DNA of 64,000 bases, from contig NZ_CP117449.1 of NCBI RefSeq assembly GCF_030687835.1, positions 5,394,001 to 5,458,000 on the forward strand, given 5' to 3'. Below, piece by piece: positions 30,307 to 40,069 of the stretch. The DNA comes from Pseudomonas hefeiensis. GTDB taxonomy: Bacteria > Pseudomonadota > Gammaproteobacteria > Pseudomonadales > Pseudomonadaceae. The notes beneath the pieces are model-generated. The model was not told the origin of the DNA. It saw nothing but the letters and a program-made list of their open reading frames with translations, and did not search any database. Numbering within the stretch: position 1 is the first letter of the stretch; each line of letters begins with the position of its first letter. Position numbers and translations under genes: made by a program.

Positions 30307-31323
30307 ATGTCTTCCTTGAATCAGGCGCTGCGCGCCGCCCTCGATCAGCGTCAGGACCTGCTCGACCAATTGCACCAGCAAGGCACCGACTGCTATCGCC
30401 TGTTCCATGGCAGCCAGGAAGGCGCCCCTGGGCTGACGGTCGACCGCTACGGCCCGCAATTGCTGGTGCAGAGTTTCCATCAATCGCTGGAACGCGATGT
30501 CTTGTTGCAGTTGCACGGCCTCGTCAACGAGCGCCTGGGCCTGAACACCCTGCTGGTCTACAACGATCGCGCCCGGGGCAATTCGCGCATCGACCGCCAG
30601 GACACTGTTTACCAGGCTGACGAAGCCGCCCTGCAAGACCTTGTCGGCCATGAATGGGGCCTGAACTATCGCGTTCGCGGACGCCATGCCGGGCAGGATC
30701 CATTGCTGTTTCTCGACCTGCGCAACGCCCGGGGCTGGGTCAAGGAACACAGCCGTCACAAAAGCGTGCTGAACCTGTTCGCCTACACCTGTGGCGTCGG
30801 CCTGAGCGCTGCGGCCGGTGGTGCGCGGGAGGTGTGTAACCTGGACTTTGCCGAAGGCAACCTGGCGGTGGGTCGCGAGAACGGTCTGCTCAACCCTGAT
30901 CTGCCGCCCATGGATTTCGTGCAATCGGATTACTTCCCGGCCATCCGCCAACTGGCCGGCCTGCCCATCAGTCAGCGACGCGGGCAGAAACTGCCAGGTT
31001 ACGTACGCCTGGAGCAACGCCAGTACGACCTGGTGCTGCTCGACCCGCCAGCCTGGGCCAAGAGCGCGTTCGGCACTGTCGACCTGTTGCGCGATTACCA
31101 GAGCCTGCTCAAGCCGGCGCTGCTCACCACCGCTGAAAATGGCGTGCTGATCTGCTGCAACAACCTGGCAAAAGTCTCCATGGACGACTGGCGCGAGCAG
31201 GTGCTGCGCTGCGCGGAAAAGGCCGGTCGCCCGGTGCGCGAATGGAAAACACTGACACCCGGCAGCGATTTTCCCTCGCAGGACCAACAGCCGCCACTCA
31301 AGACGCTGATCCTCCAGCTCTGA
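30307..31323 (+). CDS. RlmI-like SAM-dependent methyltransferase
   Basis: A 338-residue class I methyltransferase. The N-terminal part (to about 115) is a PUA/EEHEE-like RNA-binding region with GAPGLTVDRYGPQLLVQSFH. The Rossmann domain shows VLNLFAYTCGVGLSAAAGGA (SAM motif I) near 158 and the catalytic-loop LVLLDPPAWAKS near 244. It resembles RlmI/RlmK enzymes that methylate 23S rRNA cytosine, but the exact target is not known. Monocistronic. Confidence 0.85.
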   Translation: MSSLNQALRAALDQRQDLLDQLHQQGTDCYRLFHGSQEGAPGLTVDRYGPQLLVQSFHQSLERDVLLQLHGLVNERLGLNTLLVYNDRARGNSRIDRQDTVYQADEAALQDLVGHEWGLNYRVRGRHAGQDPLLFLDLRNARGWVKEHSRHKSVLNLFAYTCGVGLSAAAGGAREVCNLDFAEGNLAVGRENGLLNPDLPPMDFVQSDYFPAIRQLAGLPISQRRGQKLPGYVRLEQRQYDLVLLDPPAWAKSAFGTVDLLRDYQSLLKPALLTTAENGVLICCNNLAKVSMDDWREQVLRCAEKAGRPVREWKTLTPGSDFPSQDQQPPLKTLILQL

Positions 31324-31430
31324 ACCAACGGCTCAACTCCTACGCTGAAAACGGACAAATCTGATAAATCACAGTGGCTTCGGAACCGTAAACGCATGCC
31401 ATACTCCAAGGCATTCCGAATTCACATCAG

Positions 31431-34376
31431 ATGAAGCCGCACATGCCCAAAGGATTGATTCGCGCTTTCGGCGCCCTGTTGACCGTACTGGCCCTCTACA
31501 GCCTGCTGGGTTTTCTGATATTGCCCGGTGTCGCCTTGCGGATCGCCAATCAACAACTGGCCGAGCATGCAACGGTGCCGGCCCGGATCCAGCGTATCGA
31601 ACTCAACCCCTTCAGCCTTGAAGTCACCCTTTGGGGCCTGAATGTCGGCGAGCCGGGCAAGGAGCAGGTCGCCTTCGAACGGCTGTATACCAACCTGCAG
31701 CTCGACAGCCTCTGGTCCGGCGCCCTGCACCTGACCGATATCGAGCTGGACAAGCCCAAGACCGAGATCCTGTTCGCCAAGGACGGTCAGCTGAACCTGC
31801 TGGGCCTGTTCAAGCTACCGGCCAGCGAACCCACCCCGGCCGACCCTGACGCCAAGCCGTTTCCCCTGCGAGTCGACCGGATCAAACTGGCCGGCGGGTA
31901 CGTACACTTTCAGGACCTGCGTCCCAGCGAACCCATCGAATTTCTATACGACACCCTTGATTTCGAGCTGAAAAACCTCAGCACACTGCCCGACGACAAC
32001 GCCGACATGACCCTGGTGGCCGTCAGCCCTCAAGGAGGCCGGGTCGACTGGACTGGCAACTTCAGCCTCACGCCGATCACCTCCGAGGGCAAGATCAAAG
32101 TCACCGACGGCCAGATGAAAGTCTGGTGGCCGTACGTACGCGACGCGGTACCGCTGGTGCTGGAAAACGGCGTGCTGAACCTGAGTACCGACTACAAGCT
32201 CAACCTGGCCAAGGGCACCGAACTGCTGCTCAACAACGTGGCCGTCAGCGTAGCCCCCTTCTCCATCAAGGCGCCCGACGGCCGTCCATTGGCGAAACTC
32301 GAGCGCCTGGATGTGAGCGAAACAACCGTCGACCTGGCCAAGCAACAAATCATCGTCGGCAAGATCCGCAGCCAGAAGCTGGAAACCTGGGCCGCTCGCG
32401 AGGCGGATGGGCAACTGGACTGGCAAAAACTCTTCGCCAGCCAGCCGGCCAAACCGCAGGTCAAGGTCGAACCGGCGTCGGCCCCGGCAGCCGCCGACTC
32501 GCCCGAGCCTGAACCCCAAGCACCGAGCAAGCCCTGGCAGGTGCTGTTGAAGGACGTGCAACTGCGCAATTACCAAGTGCATCTGGCCGACCGTCAGGCG
32601 CAACCTGCCGTGGCCCTGGAGGTCGGCCCGCTGAACCTCGACCTGCAGAACTACGACACCCTCAACGGCTCACCCTTCACCCTCAAGCTGGATACCGGGG
32701 TGGGCAAGCAGGGCAAGATCCTGGCTGACGGCGAGGTCAACCTGAACCCGGTCACCGCCCGGCTCAAGGTCAAGACCCAGGACATCGACTTGCGGGTCGC
32801 CCAGGCGTATATCAACCCGTTCATTCGCCTGGAACTGCGCTCCGGGATGCTCGGCAGCGACCTGGCGGTGGACCTCAAAAGCACCGAGCCGCTGGCATTC
32901 GCCGTCACCGGACGCGCCCAGGTCGATCAACTGCACACCCTCGATACCCTCAGGACCCGGGACTTCATCAAGTGGAAACAGTTGGTGCTCGAAGGGCTCA
33001 ACTATCAGCACGGCGACAGCCTGTCGATCGACAAGGTCAACCTGTACCAGCCTTACGCACGATTCATGATCAACAGAGACCGCACCACCAACGTCGATGA
33101 CCTGCTGATCCCGCAACCGGCCGACAGTGGTACGAACAACAGCTCGGCAAAGCCGGCATCCCAGGACAAACCGCTGGGCATCCACGTCGGCGGCATTGCC
33201 ATCAACGACGGTTCGGCCAACTTCGCCGACTTCAGCCTGACGCCGAATTTCGCCACGGCCGTCCAGCAGCTCAACGGCCAGATCGGCACCATCGACAGCC
33301 GCCAGGCCAAGCCGGCCACCGTGGACATCAACGGCAAGGTCGACCGCTACGCGCCTGTCACCATCAAAGGGGCGCTCAACCCTTTCGACCCGATGGCCAG
33401 CCTCGACATCGCCACCAGTTTCAAACGGGTCGAGCTGACGACCCTGACGCCCTATTCCGGCAAATTCGCTGGCTATCGCATCCGCAAGGGCCGACTCAAC
33501 CTCGACCTGCATTACCGGATCACCAAAGGCAAATTGCAGGCCGAGAACAAAGTGGTGGTCGAGCAACTGCAGTTAGGAGAAAAGGTCGACAGCCCAGACG
33601 CCGTGAGCCTGCCGCTCAAGCTGGCCGTCGCGCTGCTGAAGGACTCCGAAGGCAGGATTTCCATCGAGCTGCCGGTTTCCGGTGACCTCAATGACCCGCA
33701 ATTCAGCGTGATGCCGATTGTCTGGCAAACCCTGCGCAACCTGGTAGTACGGGCGGCCCAGGCACCATTCAAACTCATCGGCGGGCTGGTGGCCGGTGGG
33801 GCCTCGCAAGACTTGGGCAGCGTGTCATTCGCCCCGGGCTCAAGCGAACTGAACCCGGAGAACGAAGGCACGCTGCTCAAGTTGTCCGAAGCCCTTGGTA
33901 AACGTCCGGAGTTGCGCCTGGAGATTGAGGGCACCGCCGCCCAAAGCAGCGACGGTCCGCTGCTCGCCGCCCAGCGTCTGGAACGCGAATACCAGTACAA
34001 CTACTACAAGATGCTGCAGCGCCGGGGCGACAAGGTCCCTGCCAAGGCCGCGCTGCTGGAGGTGCCCGAGGATGAAAAGGCACCGCTGCTCGAAGGCATC
34101 TATCGCACCCGTCTCAAGACCCAGCCACCGGTCGAATGGACACAACTGGATAAAAAGGCGCGCACGGAAAAACTGCGCGAAGGCGTGATCACCTTCTGGA
34201 GTGGCAACGAAGTGCTGTTGCGCCAGCTGGGGCAGGAGCGCGCCAGCAGCATCAAGGACTTCCTGGTGGACAAAGGGCAATTGGCCGATGACCGTGTGTA
34301 TTTCATCGACGCCAGCCTTGGTCAGGCCGAAAGCGACGGGCGCGTGATCACCCCCATGCATCTGGATGCCGAATAA
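31431..34376 (+). CDS. DUF748 (AsmA-like) envelope protein
   Basis: A 981-residue protein with one N-terminal membrane segment (LLTVLALYSLLGFLILPGVAL, residues 15-35) and a long periplasmic region of repeated beta-rich motifs, such as RIQRIELNPFSLEVTLWGLN and the DUF748 feature FSLTPNFATAVQQLNGQIGT. The C-terminal part (from about 800) has an OmpA-like pattern VSFAPGSSELNPENEGTLLK. AsmA-like proteins can be lipid-transfer conduits between membranes; that role here is inference. It ends 1 base before the DUF2845 gene. Confidence 0.85.
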   Translation: MKPHMPKGLIRAFGALLTVLALYSLLGFLILPGVALRIANQQLAEHATVPARIQRIELNPFSLEVTLWGLNVGEPGKEQVAFERLYTNLQLDSLWSGALHLTDIELDKPKTEILFAKDGQLNLLGLFKLPASEPTPADPDAKPFPLRVDRIKLAGGYVHFQDLRPSEPIEFLYDTLDFELKNLSTLPDDNADMTLVAVSPQGGRVDWTGNFSLTPITSEGKIKVTDGQMKVWWPYVRDAVPLVLENGVLNLSTDYKLNLAKGTELLLNNVAVSVAPFSIKAPDGRPLAKLERLDVSETTVDLAKQQIIVGKIRSQKLETWAAREADGQLDWQKLFASQPAKPQVKVEPASAPAAADSPEPEPQAPSKPWQVLLKDVQLRNYQVHLADRQAQPAVALEVGPLNLDLQNYDTLNGSPFTLKLDTGVGKQGKILADGEVNLNPVTARLKVKTQDIDLRVAQAYINPFIRLELRSGMLGSDLAVDLKSTEPLAFAVTGRAQVDQLHTLDTLRTRDFIKWKQLVLEGLNYQHGDSLSIDKVNLYQPYARFMINRDRTTNVDDLLIPQPADSGTNNSSAKPASQDKPLGIHVGGIAINDGSANFADFSLTPNFATAVQQLNGQIGTIDSRQAKPATVDINGKVDRYAPVTIKGALNPFDPMASLDIATSFKRVELTTLTPYSGKFAGYRIRKGRLNLDLHYRITKGKLQAENKVVVEQLQLGEKVDSPDAVSLPLKLAVALLKDSEGRISIELPVSGDLNDPQFSVMPIVWQTLRNLVVRAAQAPFKLIGGLVAGGASQDLGSVSFAPGSSELNPENEGTLLKLSEALGKRPELRLEIEGTAAQSSDGPLLAAQRLEREYQYNYYKMLQRRGDKVPAKAALLEVPEDEKAPLLEGIYRTRLKTQPPVEWTQLDKKARTEKLREGVITFWSGNEVLLRQLGQERASSIKDFLVDKGQLADDRVYFIDASLGQAESDGRVITPMHLDAE

Positions 34377-34377
34377 G

Positions 34378-34674
34378 ATGAAACGTCTGTACGGGCTCAG
34401 CCTGGTCTTGCTGCTCGCCAGCGGCCAGGCGTCGGCGGCCGACACATTGCGTTGTGGCAACCAGTTGATCAGCGTCGGTGACCGCTCCAGCGAAGTCCTG
34501 CAAAAATGCGGGCAACCCGCGGCTCGGGATGACCTGGGCTACAAACGCAGTGTCAATCGCCGCGAAGAATACCCGGTGGAAGAATGGACCTACGGCCCCA
34601 CCACTGGCATGTACCAGTACTTGCGCTTTGAAGGTAACCGGTTGGTGCAGATCACCAGCAAGCGGGGACGCTGA
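34378..34674 (+). CDS. DUF2845 domain-containing secreted protein
   Basis: A 98-residue protein with a Sec signal peptide (MKRLYGLSLVLLLASGQASA) and the DUF2845 pattern DTLRCGNQLISVGDRSSEVLQKCG, with two cysteines that could form a disulfide. The ATG at 34378 is one base after the DUF748 stop; the alternative 12 bases upstream would overlap it. Function is unknown; the tight spacing suggests a shared envelope role. Confidence 0.85.
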   Translation: MKRLYGLSLVLLLASGQASAADTLRCGNQLISVGDRSSEVLQKCGQPAARDDLGYKRSVNRREEYPVEEWTYGPTTGMYQYLRFEGNRLVQITSKRGR

Positions 34675-34716
34675 ACGGTCCCTGTTCATTCAGTTGGCAC
34701 GGCGTGGGATGTACCG

Positions 34717-34806
34717 CCGTCTTCGCGAGCAAGCCCGCTCCCACAATGGATCGCATTCTTCCCGACGAAACTCGGTCCACTGTGGGAGCGGGCTTGCTCG
34801 CGAAAA
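34717..34806. repeat. REP pair in inverted (tail-to-tail) orientation
   Basis: TTCGCGAGCAAGCCCGCTCC comes first and TGTGGGAGCGGGCTTGCTCG second, so the order is opposite to the REPINs at 11714 or 14913. The centre is about 35 bases. Confidence 0.85.
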
Positions 34807-34862
34807 GGGCAAATCGATGTCCCAGACGGGTCCCTGAATACTTTTCCATTGCGCAATAGAAC

Positions 34863-34890
34863 AGGCCCCCGGCACGAATGCCGGGGGCCT
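34863..34890. terminator. Strong hairpin between convergent genes
   Basis: Perfect 12-bp stem AGGCCCCCGGCA/TGCCGGGGGCCT with a CGAA loop. No T run follows on either strand, so intrinsic termination is uncertain. It lies between the DUF2845 gene and the convergent BON gene. Confidence 0.5.
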
Positions 34891-34999
34891 GTAATGGCCA
34901 CGTCCGTGTGGCCTTCGCATGAACTCTAAAGCAACGGCAAACGTATGTCTCAGCCCGCTTGCCGTGCCTTCTCCCGGTCCAGGCGAGAAGCCTTGAGTC

Positions 35000-35353
35000 T
35001 TACTCGGATTTCAGGCCGTCAGCCGAAACGTCTCTGACGCCTTTGATTTTTTTGGTGATCGCCACGGCGGTGTCTTTTTGCGCGTCGGTCAGGACGGTAG
35101 TCGACGACAGCGACACTACGCCTTTATTGGTTTCTACCTTGATATCGGAACCTGGGATGCCCTTTTCAGTGACCAGATCGGCTTTGACCTTGGTGGTGAT
35201 CCAGGTATCAGAAACGTCTTCCTTGGCTTCTGCCACTTCACCAGCAGCCAGCATCATCGGAGCCTGAGTTGCTTGAGTGGTCTCGGCGAAAGCGCTAGCC
35301 ATGGTCAGAGTCAGGGCGGTGGCAGCTGCGGCAGTGATAGCGAACTTCTTCAT
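35000..35353 (-). CDS. BON domain-containing periplasmic protein
   Basis: A 117-residue protein with a signal peptide (MKKFAITAAAATALTLTMASAFA) and one BON domain (about residues 48-115: DTWITTKVKADLVTEKG and GVVSLSSTTVLTDAQKDTAV). BON domains are thought to bind membrane phospholipid, as in OsmY. The ATG at 35353 has AGGAGT upstream; the longer frame to 35446 has no support. Stress induction as for osmY is possible but no promoter was identified. The 279 bases to pilA contain nothing clear. Confidence 0.9.
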   Translation of the reverse strand: MKKFAITAAAATALTLTMASAFAETTQATQAPMMLAAGEVAEAKEDVSDTWITTKVKADLVTEKGIPGSDIKVETNKGVVSLSSTTVLTDAQKDTAVAITKKIKGVRDVSADGLKSE

Positions 35354-35632
35354 ACGAGTAACTCCTGTTTTTCTCAAAAACTGCCGGAGGTGTTTCCCGG
35401 CAGGGTTGTCAGGAGTAGTGCGAAGGCTGTGCCAGTTTTCGCCCATGAATTAATTCGTTTTAAATCAATTAGTTAAGCGAAACGGTGATTTTCACAATCA
35501 TGCAAAATGCATGGCTTGCTGATTTGGGACATGCAAGTTGCGGGTTTTCGGCGCTTGCTAAGCTTATGAATTATTAAGGTTTTCCGTGGCAAGGGGAAAG
35601 CGCCCTCGCCACATGCTCAACCAGACCCGAAA

Positions 35633-36052
35633 TCAGGGTGCAGCGGCACCCGTGCAACCGGCGGGCAAGAATTCCTGGACTGCGGTCGAGGTGCACGCCC
35701 AAGCGCCGGTAGCTGAACGAGAAAGAGTGATCGTCTTACCTGCTACGGCAGCAGGGGCGTTCGCGAGCGTACAAACGATGGTGCCTGCTCCCGCTGCTGC
35801 TGTACCGGTGATCGTAATGGTGCAATTACTGGTAGGAGACGTAATGCTCATATTAGCCACCGATGGATCGGTACCTTGATTCATAGCGTCTTCATAGGGC
35901 ACCTTCAGCGCCGAAATTTCCGCCAGCCCCGCCGTAGCCTTCGCCCGCGCTTGATACTTGGAATACTGCGGCAACGCAAACGTCGCCAGGATGCCGATGA
36001 TCGCCACAACGATCAGCAACTCAATCAAGGTAAAACCGTTTTGCTTATTCAT
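35633..36052 (-). CDS. pilA: Type IV major pilin PilA
   Basis: A 139-residue prepilin. The leader MNKQNG is cut after Gly6 by PilD, giving mature FTLIELLIVVAIIGILATFALPQY with the invariant Glu5. The C-terminal region is Ala/Thr-rich with four cysteines; CTSTAVQEFLPAGC forms a typical disulfide-bonded loop. It is divergent from pilB and has its own sigma-54 promoter, so it should be controlled by PilS-PilR. Confidence 0.94.
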   Translation of the reverse strand: MNKQNGFTLIELLIVVAIIGILATFALPQYSKYQARAKATAGLAEISALKVPYEDAMNQGTDPSVANMSITSPTSNCTITITGTAAAGAGTIVCTLANAPAAVAGKTITLSRSATGAWACTSTAVQEFLPAGCTGAAAP

Positions 36053-36100
36053 AGAGAATCTCCAAAGCATGAGGTGGAATCTCATGACCTGAAGAGACCA

Positions 36101-36117
36101 TTGCATGGCATGTGCCA
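36101..36117 (-). promoter_or_regulatory. Sigma-54 promoter of pilA
   Basis: On the minus strand TGGCACATGCCATGCA has the GG and GC pairs 12 bases apart (consensus TGGCACG-N4-TTGCA). Transcription should start near 36092, giving a leader of about 40 bases. This is the expected promoter class for PilR-activated pilin genes. Confidence 0.8.
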
Positions 36118-36277
36118 AGCCTGACGCGCCCGCAGGCAAGGGACTTCACTGCGCACCGGTCCCGTGTCCTACCCCAACAACCGCACTATCTGACGTTTTT
36201 TGTCACCCCGCCCCGCTGGTTTGGTCTGGATGCTTGACTAGGCTATAAGTCATGAACCGTCCGCGTCCGGGATTCCC

Positions 36278-37978
36278 ATGAATGACATCGCCTTAAGCGG
36301 TCTGGCCAAGCAATTGGTGCTGGCCGAACTGATCACCGAGCAAAGTGCGCAGCAAGCGTACCAACAGGCCCAAAGCAGCCGCATGCCCCTGGTCAGTTAC
36401 CTGGTGCAGAACAAACTGGTCCAGAGCCGCCAAGTGGCGGAAATTGCCTCGGAGCATTTCGGCGTGGCCCTGCTGGACCTCAACAGCCTGGACAAGGAAA
36501 CCCAACCCACCGGCCTTGTCAGCGAAAAACTGGTGCGCCAGCATCACGCCCTGCCGCTGTGGCGGCGTGGCAACAAGCTGTTCGTGGGCATCTCCGACCC
36601 CACCAATCACCAGGCCATCAATGACATTCAGTTCAGCACCGGCCTGACCACTGAAGCCATCCTGGTGGAGGACGACAAGCTCAGCGATGCCATCGAAAAG
36701 TTTTTCGAATCCACCAGCACCGGCCTGGAAGGCATGGGCGATGTCGACCTCGACGGCCTGAACATCGAGTCGATCGATGATCACAAGCAGGACTCCATCG
36801 CTGGCCAGGACACCGACGACGCGCCGGTGGTGCGGTTCGTCAACAAGATGCTGCTGGACGCAATCAAGGGCGGCTCCTCCGACCTGCACTTTGAACCCTA
36901 TGAAAAAATCTACCGGGTGCGGGTGCGTACCGACGGCATACTGCGGGAAGTGGCCCGCCCGCCGATCCAGCTGGGCACCCGCATCGCCGCGCGCCTGAAG
37001 GTCATGGCCAGCCTCGATATTTCCGAGCGGCGCAAACCCCAGGACGGGCGCCTGAAAATGCGCCTGTCGCAAAACAAATCCATCGATTTCCGGGTCAACA
37101 CACTGCCGACGCTCTGGGGTGAAAAAGTGGTGATCCGGATCCTCGACCCCTCCAGCGCGCAGATGGGTATCGATGCCCTGGGCTACGAGCCGGACCAGAA
37201 AGAGCTGTACATGGCGGCGCTCAAACAACCACAAGGGTTGATCCTGGTGACCGGGCCCACCGGCTCTGGCAAAACCGTGTCGCTCTATACCGGGCTGAAT
37301 ATCCTCAACACCGTGGACATCAATATTTCCACCGCTGAGGACCCCGTGGAGATCAACATGGAAGGCATTAACCAGGTCAATGTGAATCCACGCCAGGGCC
37401 TGGATTTTGCCCAGGCCCTGCGCTCGTTTCTGCGCCAGGACCCGGACGTGATCATGGTGGGCGAGATCCGCGACCTGGAAACGGCCGAAATCGCCATCAA
37501 GGCCGCCCAGACCGGACATATGGTGCTCTCCACCCTGCACACCAACAGCGCCGCCGAAACCCTGATCCGTCTGCACAACATGGGCATTCCCGGTTTCAAC
37601 ATCGCCACCGCGGTCCACCTGATCATCGCCCAGCGACTGGCGCGCAAACTGTGCCCCCATTGCAAAAGGGCCATCGAGATTCCCGAGGAAACCCTGTTCA
37701 AGGAAGGCTTCCCCCGGGAACGCATCGGCTCGTTCACGATCTATGAGCCGGTCGGTTGCGAACAATGCAACAACGGCTACAAGGGGCGCGTAGGGGTTTA
37801 CGAAGTGGTCAGGAATACGCCCGAGCTGCAACGGCTGATCATGGCTGAGGGCAATTCGCTGGAAATCGACCTGCAAATGCGCAAGGACGGCTTCAATGAC
37901 TTGCGCGCGTCGGGACTGCTCAAAGTGATGCAAGGCATCACCAGTCTCGAAGAAATCAACCGGGTCACCAAGGATTGA
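36278..37978 (+). CDS. pilB: Type IV pilus assembly ATPase PilB
   Basis: A 566-residue GspE-family hexameric ATPase driving pilus extension. The N-terminal MshEN-like domain (1-150) includes LVQNKLVQSRQVAEIASEHF. Walker A is GPTGSGKTVSLYTG near 325, followed by the Asp box and Walker B DVIMVGEIRDLETAEIA, then the His box STLHTNSAAETLIRL. The zinc motif is CPHC...CEQC near 462-497. It heads pilBCD. Confidence 0.96.
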   Translation: MNDIALSGLAKQLVLAELITEQSAQQAYQQAQSSRMPLVSYLVQNKLVQSRQVAEIASEHFGVALLDLNSLDKETQPTGLVSEKLVRQHHALPLWRRGNKLFVGISDPTNHQAINDIQFSTGLTTEAILVEDDKLSDAIEKFFESTSTGLEGMGDVDLDGLNIESIDDHKQDSIAGQDTDDAPVVRFVNKMLLDAIKGGSSDLHFEPYEKIYRVRVRTDGILREVARPPIQLGTRIAARLKVMASLDISERRKPQDGRLKMRLSQNKSIDFRVNTLPTLWGEKVVIRILDPSSAQMGIDALGYEPDQKELYMAALKQPQGLILVTGPTGSGKTVSLYTGLNILNTVDINISTAEDPVEINMEGINQVNVNPRQGLDFAQALRSFLRQDPDVIMVGEIRDLETAEIAIKAAQTGHMVLSTLHTNSAAETLIRLHNMGIPGFNIATAVHLIIAQRLARKLCPHCKRAIEIPEETLFKEGFPRERIGSFTIYEPVGCEQCNNGYKGRVGVYEVVRNTPELQRLIMAEGNSLEIDLQMRKDGFNDLRASGLLKVMQGITSLEEINRVTKD

Positions 37979-37980
37979 AC

Positions 37981-39198
37981 ATGGCGGTCAAGGCACTAAA
38001 AACCGACATTTATACGTGGGAAGGCAAAGACCGCAAAGGCACGAAAATGACCGGCGAACTGACCGGCCAGAGCCCGGCCCTGGTCAAGGCTCAGTTGCGC
38101 AAACAGGGCATCAACCCAGGCAAGGTACGCAAGAAATCCACCTCGATATTCAGCAAGGGCAAGCGCATCAAGCCATTGGACATCGCCCTGTTCACTCGTC
38201 AGATGGCAACCATGCTCAAGGCTGGCGTGCCCTTGTTGCAGGCGTTCGACATCATCGGCGAAGGCTTCGACAACGCCAATATGCGCAAGCTGGTGGACGA
38301 GGTGAAACAGGAAGTCGCCGCCGGCAACAGCTTCGCCGCGTCGTTGCGCAAATGCCCGCAATACTTCGACGAGCTGTATTGCAATCTGGTGGACGCCGGT
38401 GAACAGGCTGGCGCCCTGGATACGCTGCTGGAGCGCGTCGCGACCTACAAGGAAAAAAGCGAAGCGCTCAAGGCCAAGATCAAGAAGGCCATGACCTACC
38501 CGGCCGCCGTAGTGCTCGTCGCCGCCGTGGTCACGGGTATTCTGCTGGTCAAGGTGGTGCCACAGTTCGAATCGGTGTTCTCCGGGTTCGGCGCCCAACT
38601 GCCGGCGTTCACGGTGATGGTCATCGGCCTGTCGGAATTCATGCAGCAGTGGTGGTGGATACTGCTAGGCGGCGCGGTGGCTGCGTTCTTCGGTGTCAAA
38701 CACGCACTCAAGCGCTCCCAGGGCTTGCGTGACTGGCGCGATAAATGGCTGCTTAAACTGCCGCTGATCGGCACCCTGATGTACAAATCCGCCGTGGCCC
38801 GCTATGCCCGGACCCTTTCCACGACTTTCGCAGCCGGCGTACCGCTGGTGGAAGCCCTGGACTCGGTATCAGGCGCCACCGGCAACGTGGTGTTCAAACG
38901 CGCGGTACAACGCATCCGGCAGGATGTCTCGACCGGTATGCAGTTGAATTTTTCCATGCGTGCTTCAGGCATATTCCCGAACATGGCAATCCAGATGACC
39001 GCCATTGGCGAGGAGTCCGGCGCGCTGGACGACATGCTCGACAAAGTGGCGAGCTTTTATGAAGCCGAGGTGGACAATCTGGTGGACAACCTCACCAGCC
39101 TGATGGAACCCTTCATCATGGTGGTCCTGGGGGTGGTCGTCGGCGGCCTGGTGGTTGCCATGTACCTGCCCATCTTTCAACTCGGCTCTGCGATCTGA
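37981..39198 (+). CDS. pilC: Type IV pilus inner-membrane platform protein PilC
   Basis: A 405-residue GspF-family protein. Two repeated GspF domains begin ALFTRQMATMLKAGVPLLQA (near 73) and ARYARTLSTTFAAGVPLVEA (near 274), with three membrane segments around 175, 225 and 380. The start ATG is 2 bases after the pilB stop; an in-frame TTG just upstream is unlikely. Confidence 0.96.
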   Translation: MAVKALKTDIYTWEGKDRKGTKMTGELTGQSPALVKAQLRKQGINPGKVRKKSTSIFSKGKRIKPLDIALFTRQMATMLKAGVPLLQAFDIIGEGFDNANMRKLVDEVKQEVAAGNSFAASLRKCPQYFDELYCNLVDAGEQAGALDTLLERVATYKEKSEALKAKIKKAMTYPAAVVLVAAVVTGILLVKVVPQFESVFSGFGAQLPAFTVMVIGLSEFMQQWWWILLGGAVAAFFGVKHALKRSQGLRDWRDKWLLKLPLIGTLMYKSAVARYARTLSTTFAAGVPLVEALDSVSGATGNVVFKRAVQRIRQDVSTGMQLNFSMRASGIFPNMAIQMTAIGEESGALDDMLDKVASFYEAEVDNLVDNLTSLMEPFIMVVLGVVVGGLVVAMYLPIFQLGSAI

Positions 39199-39199
39199 C

Positions 39200-40069
39200 A
39201 TGCCCCTGACTGAGTTTTTCGCGCTTTATCCCCTGGCCTTCGTGCTCGCCGCGTTATTGCTCGGACTGATCATCGGCAGTTTCCTCAACGTCCTGGTGTG
39301 GCGCCTGCCCAAGATGCTCTCGCGCGAATGGCGGCTGCAAGCCCATGACTTGCTGGGCCTGCCCGCCGAAGCCCCTGGCCCGGTCTACAACCTGATGCTG
39401 CCGCATTCCCAGTGCCCGCACTGCGGCCACCGCATCCGGGCCTGGGAAAATATTCCGCTGCTCAGCTACCTGGCGTTGCGCGGTCGTTGCTCCAGTTGTG
39501 CCGCGCCCATCGGCCGGCGTTATCCCTTGACGGAGCTGGCCTGCGGCATCCTGTCGGCGTTCGTCGCCTGGCATTTCGGCTTTGGCTGGCAGGCCGCAAT
39601 GGTGATGGTGCTCAGTTGGGGCCTGCTGGGCATGAGCCTGATTGATGCCGAGCACCAATTGTTGCCCGATACCCTGGTGCTGCCGTTGTTGTGGCTGGGC
39701 TTGATCGTCAACAGCTTCGGGTTGTTCGTCTCCTTGAACCAGGCGATGTGGGGCGCCGTGGCCGGCTATCTGGCGCTGTGGTCGGTGTTCTGGGTGTTCA
39801 AATTGATCACTGGCAAGGAAGGCATGGGCTACGGGGATTTCAAGCTGTTGGCGATGCTGGGCGCCTGGGGCGGCTGGCAGATCCTGCCACTGACGTTGCT
39901 GTTGTCATCGCTGGTGGGCGCCGTTATCGGGGTCATTGTGCTGCGCCTGCGTGATGCACCGACATCGACGCAAATCCCCTTTGGGCCCTATCTGGCCATT
40001 GCCGGCTGGATTGCCTTGCTCTGGGGTGGTCAAATAACCGACTTCTATTGGCAGTCTGTCGGTTCCTAA
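39200..40069 (+). CDS. pilD: Prepilin peptidase and N-methyltransferase PilD
   Basis: A 289-residue membrane aspartic protease that cuts prepilins and methylates the new N-terminal Phe. The zinc tetracysteine motif is CPHC (near 72) with CSSC (near 97). The catalytic aspartates are in [13 protein letters not shown] near 149 and GYGDFKLLA near 213. About eight membrane segments. It begins 1 base after the pilC stop and also processes minor pilins such as those at 59538-64000. Confidence 0.95.
   Translation: MPLTEFFALYPLAFVLAALLLGLIIGSFLNVLVWRLPKMLSREWRLQAHDLLGLPAEAPGPVYNLMLPHSQCPHCGHRIRAWENIPLLSYLALRGRCSSCAAPIGRRYPLTELACGILSAFVAWHFGFGWQAAMVMVLSWGLLGMSLIDAEHQLLPDTLVLPLLWLGLIVNSFGLFVSLNQAMWGAVAGYLALWSVFWVFKLITGKEGMGYGDFKLLAMLGAWGGWQILPLTLLLSSLVGAVIGVIVLRLRDAPTSTQIPFGPYLAIAGWIALLWGGQITDFYWQSVGS

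Noticed and set aside
36293..37933. 546-codon open frame antisense to pilB
   Set aside because: Shadow frame; pilB carries all its catalytic motifs in the sense frame.
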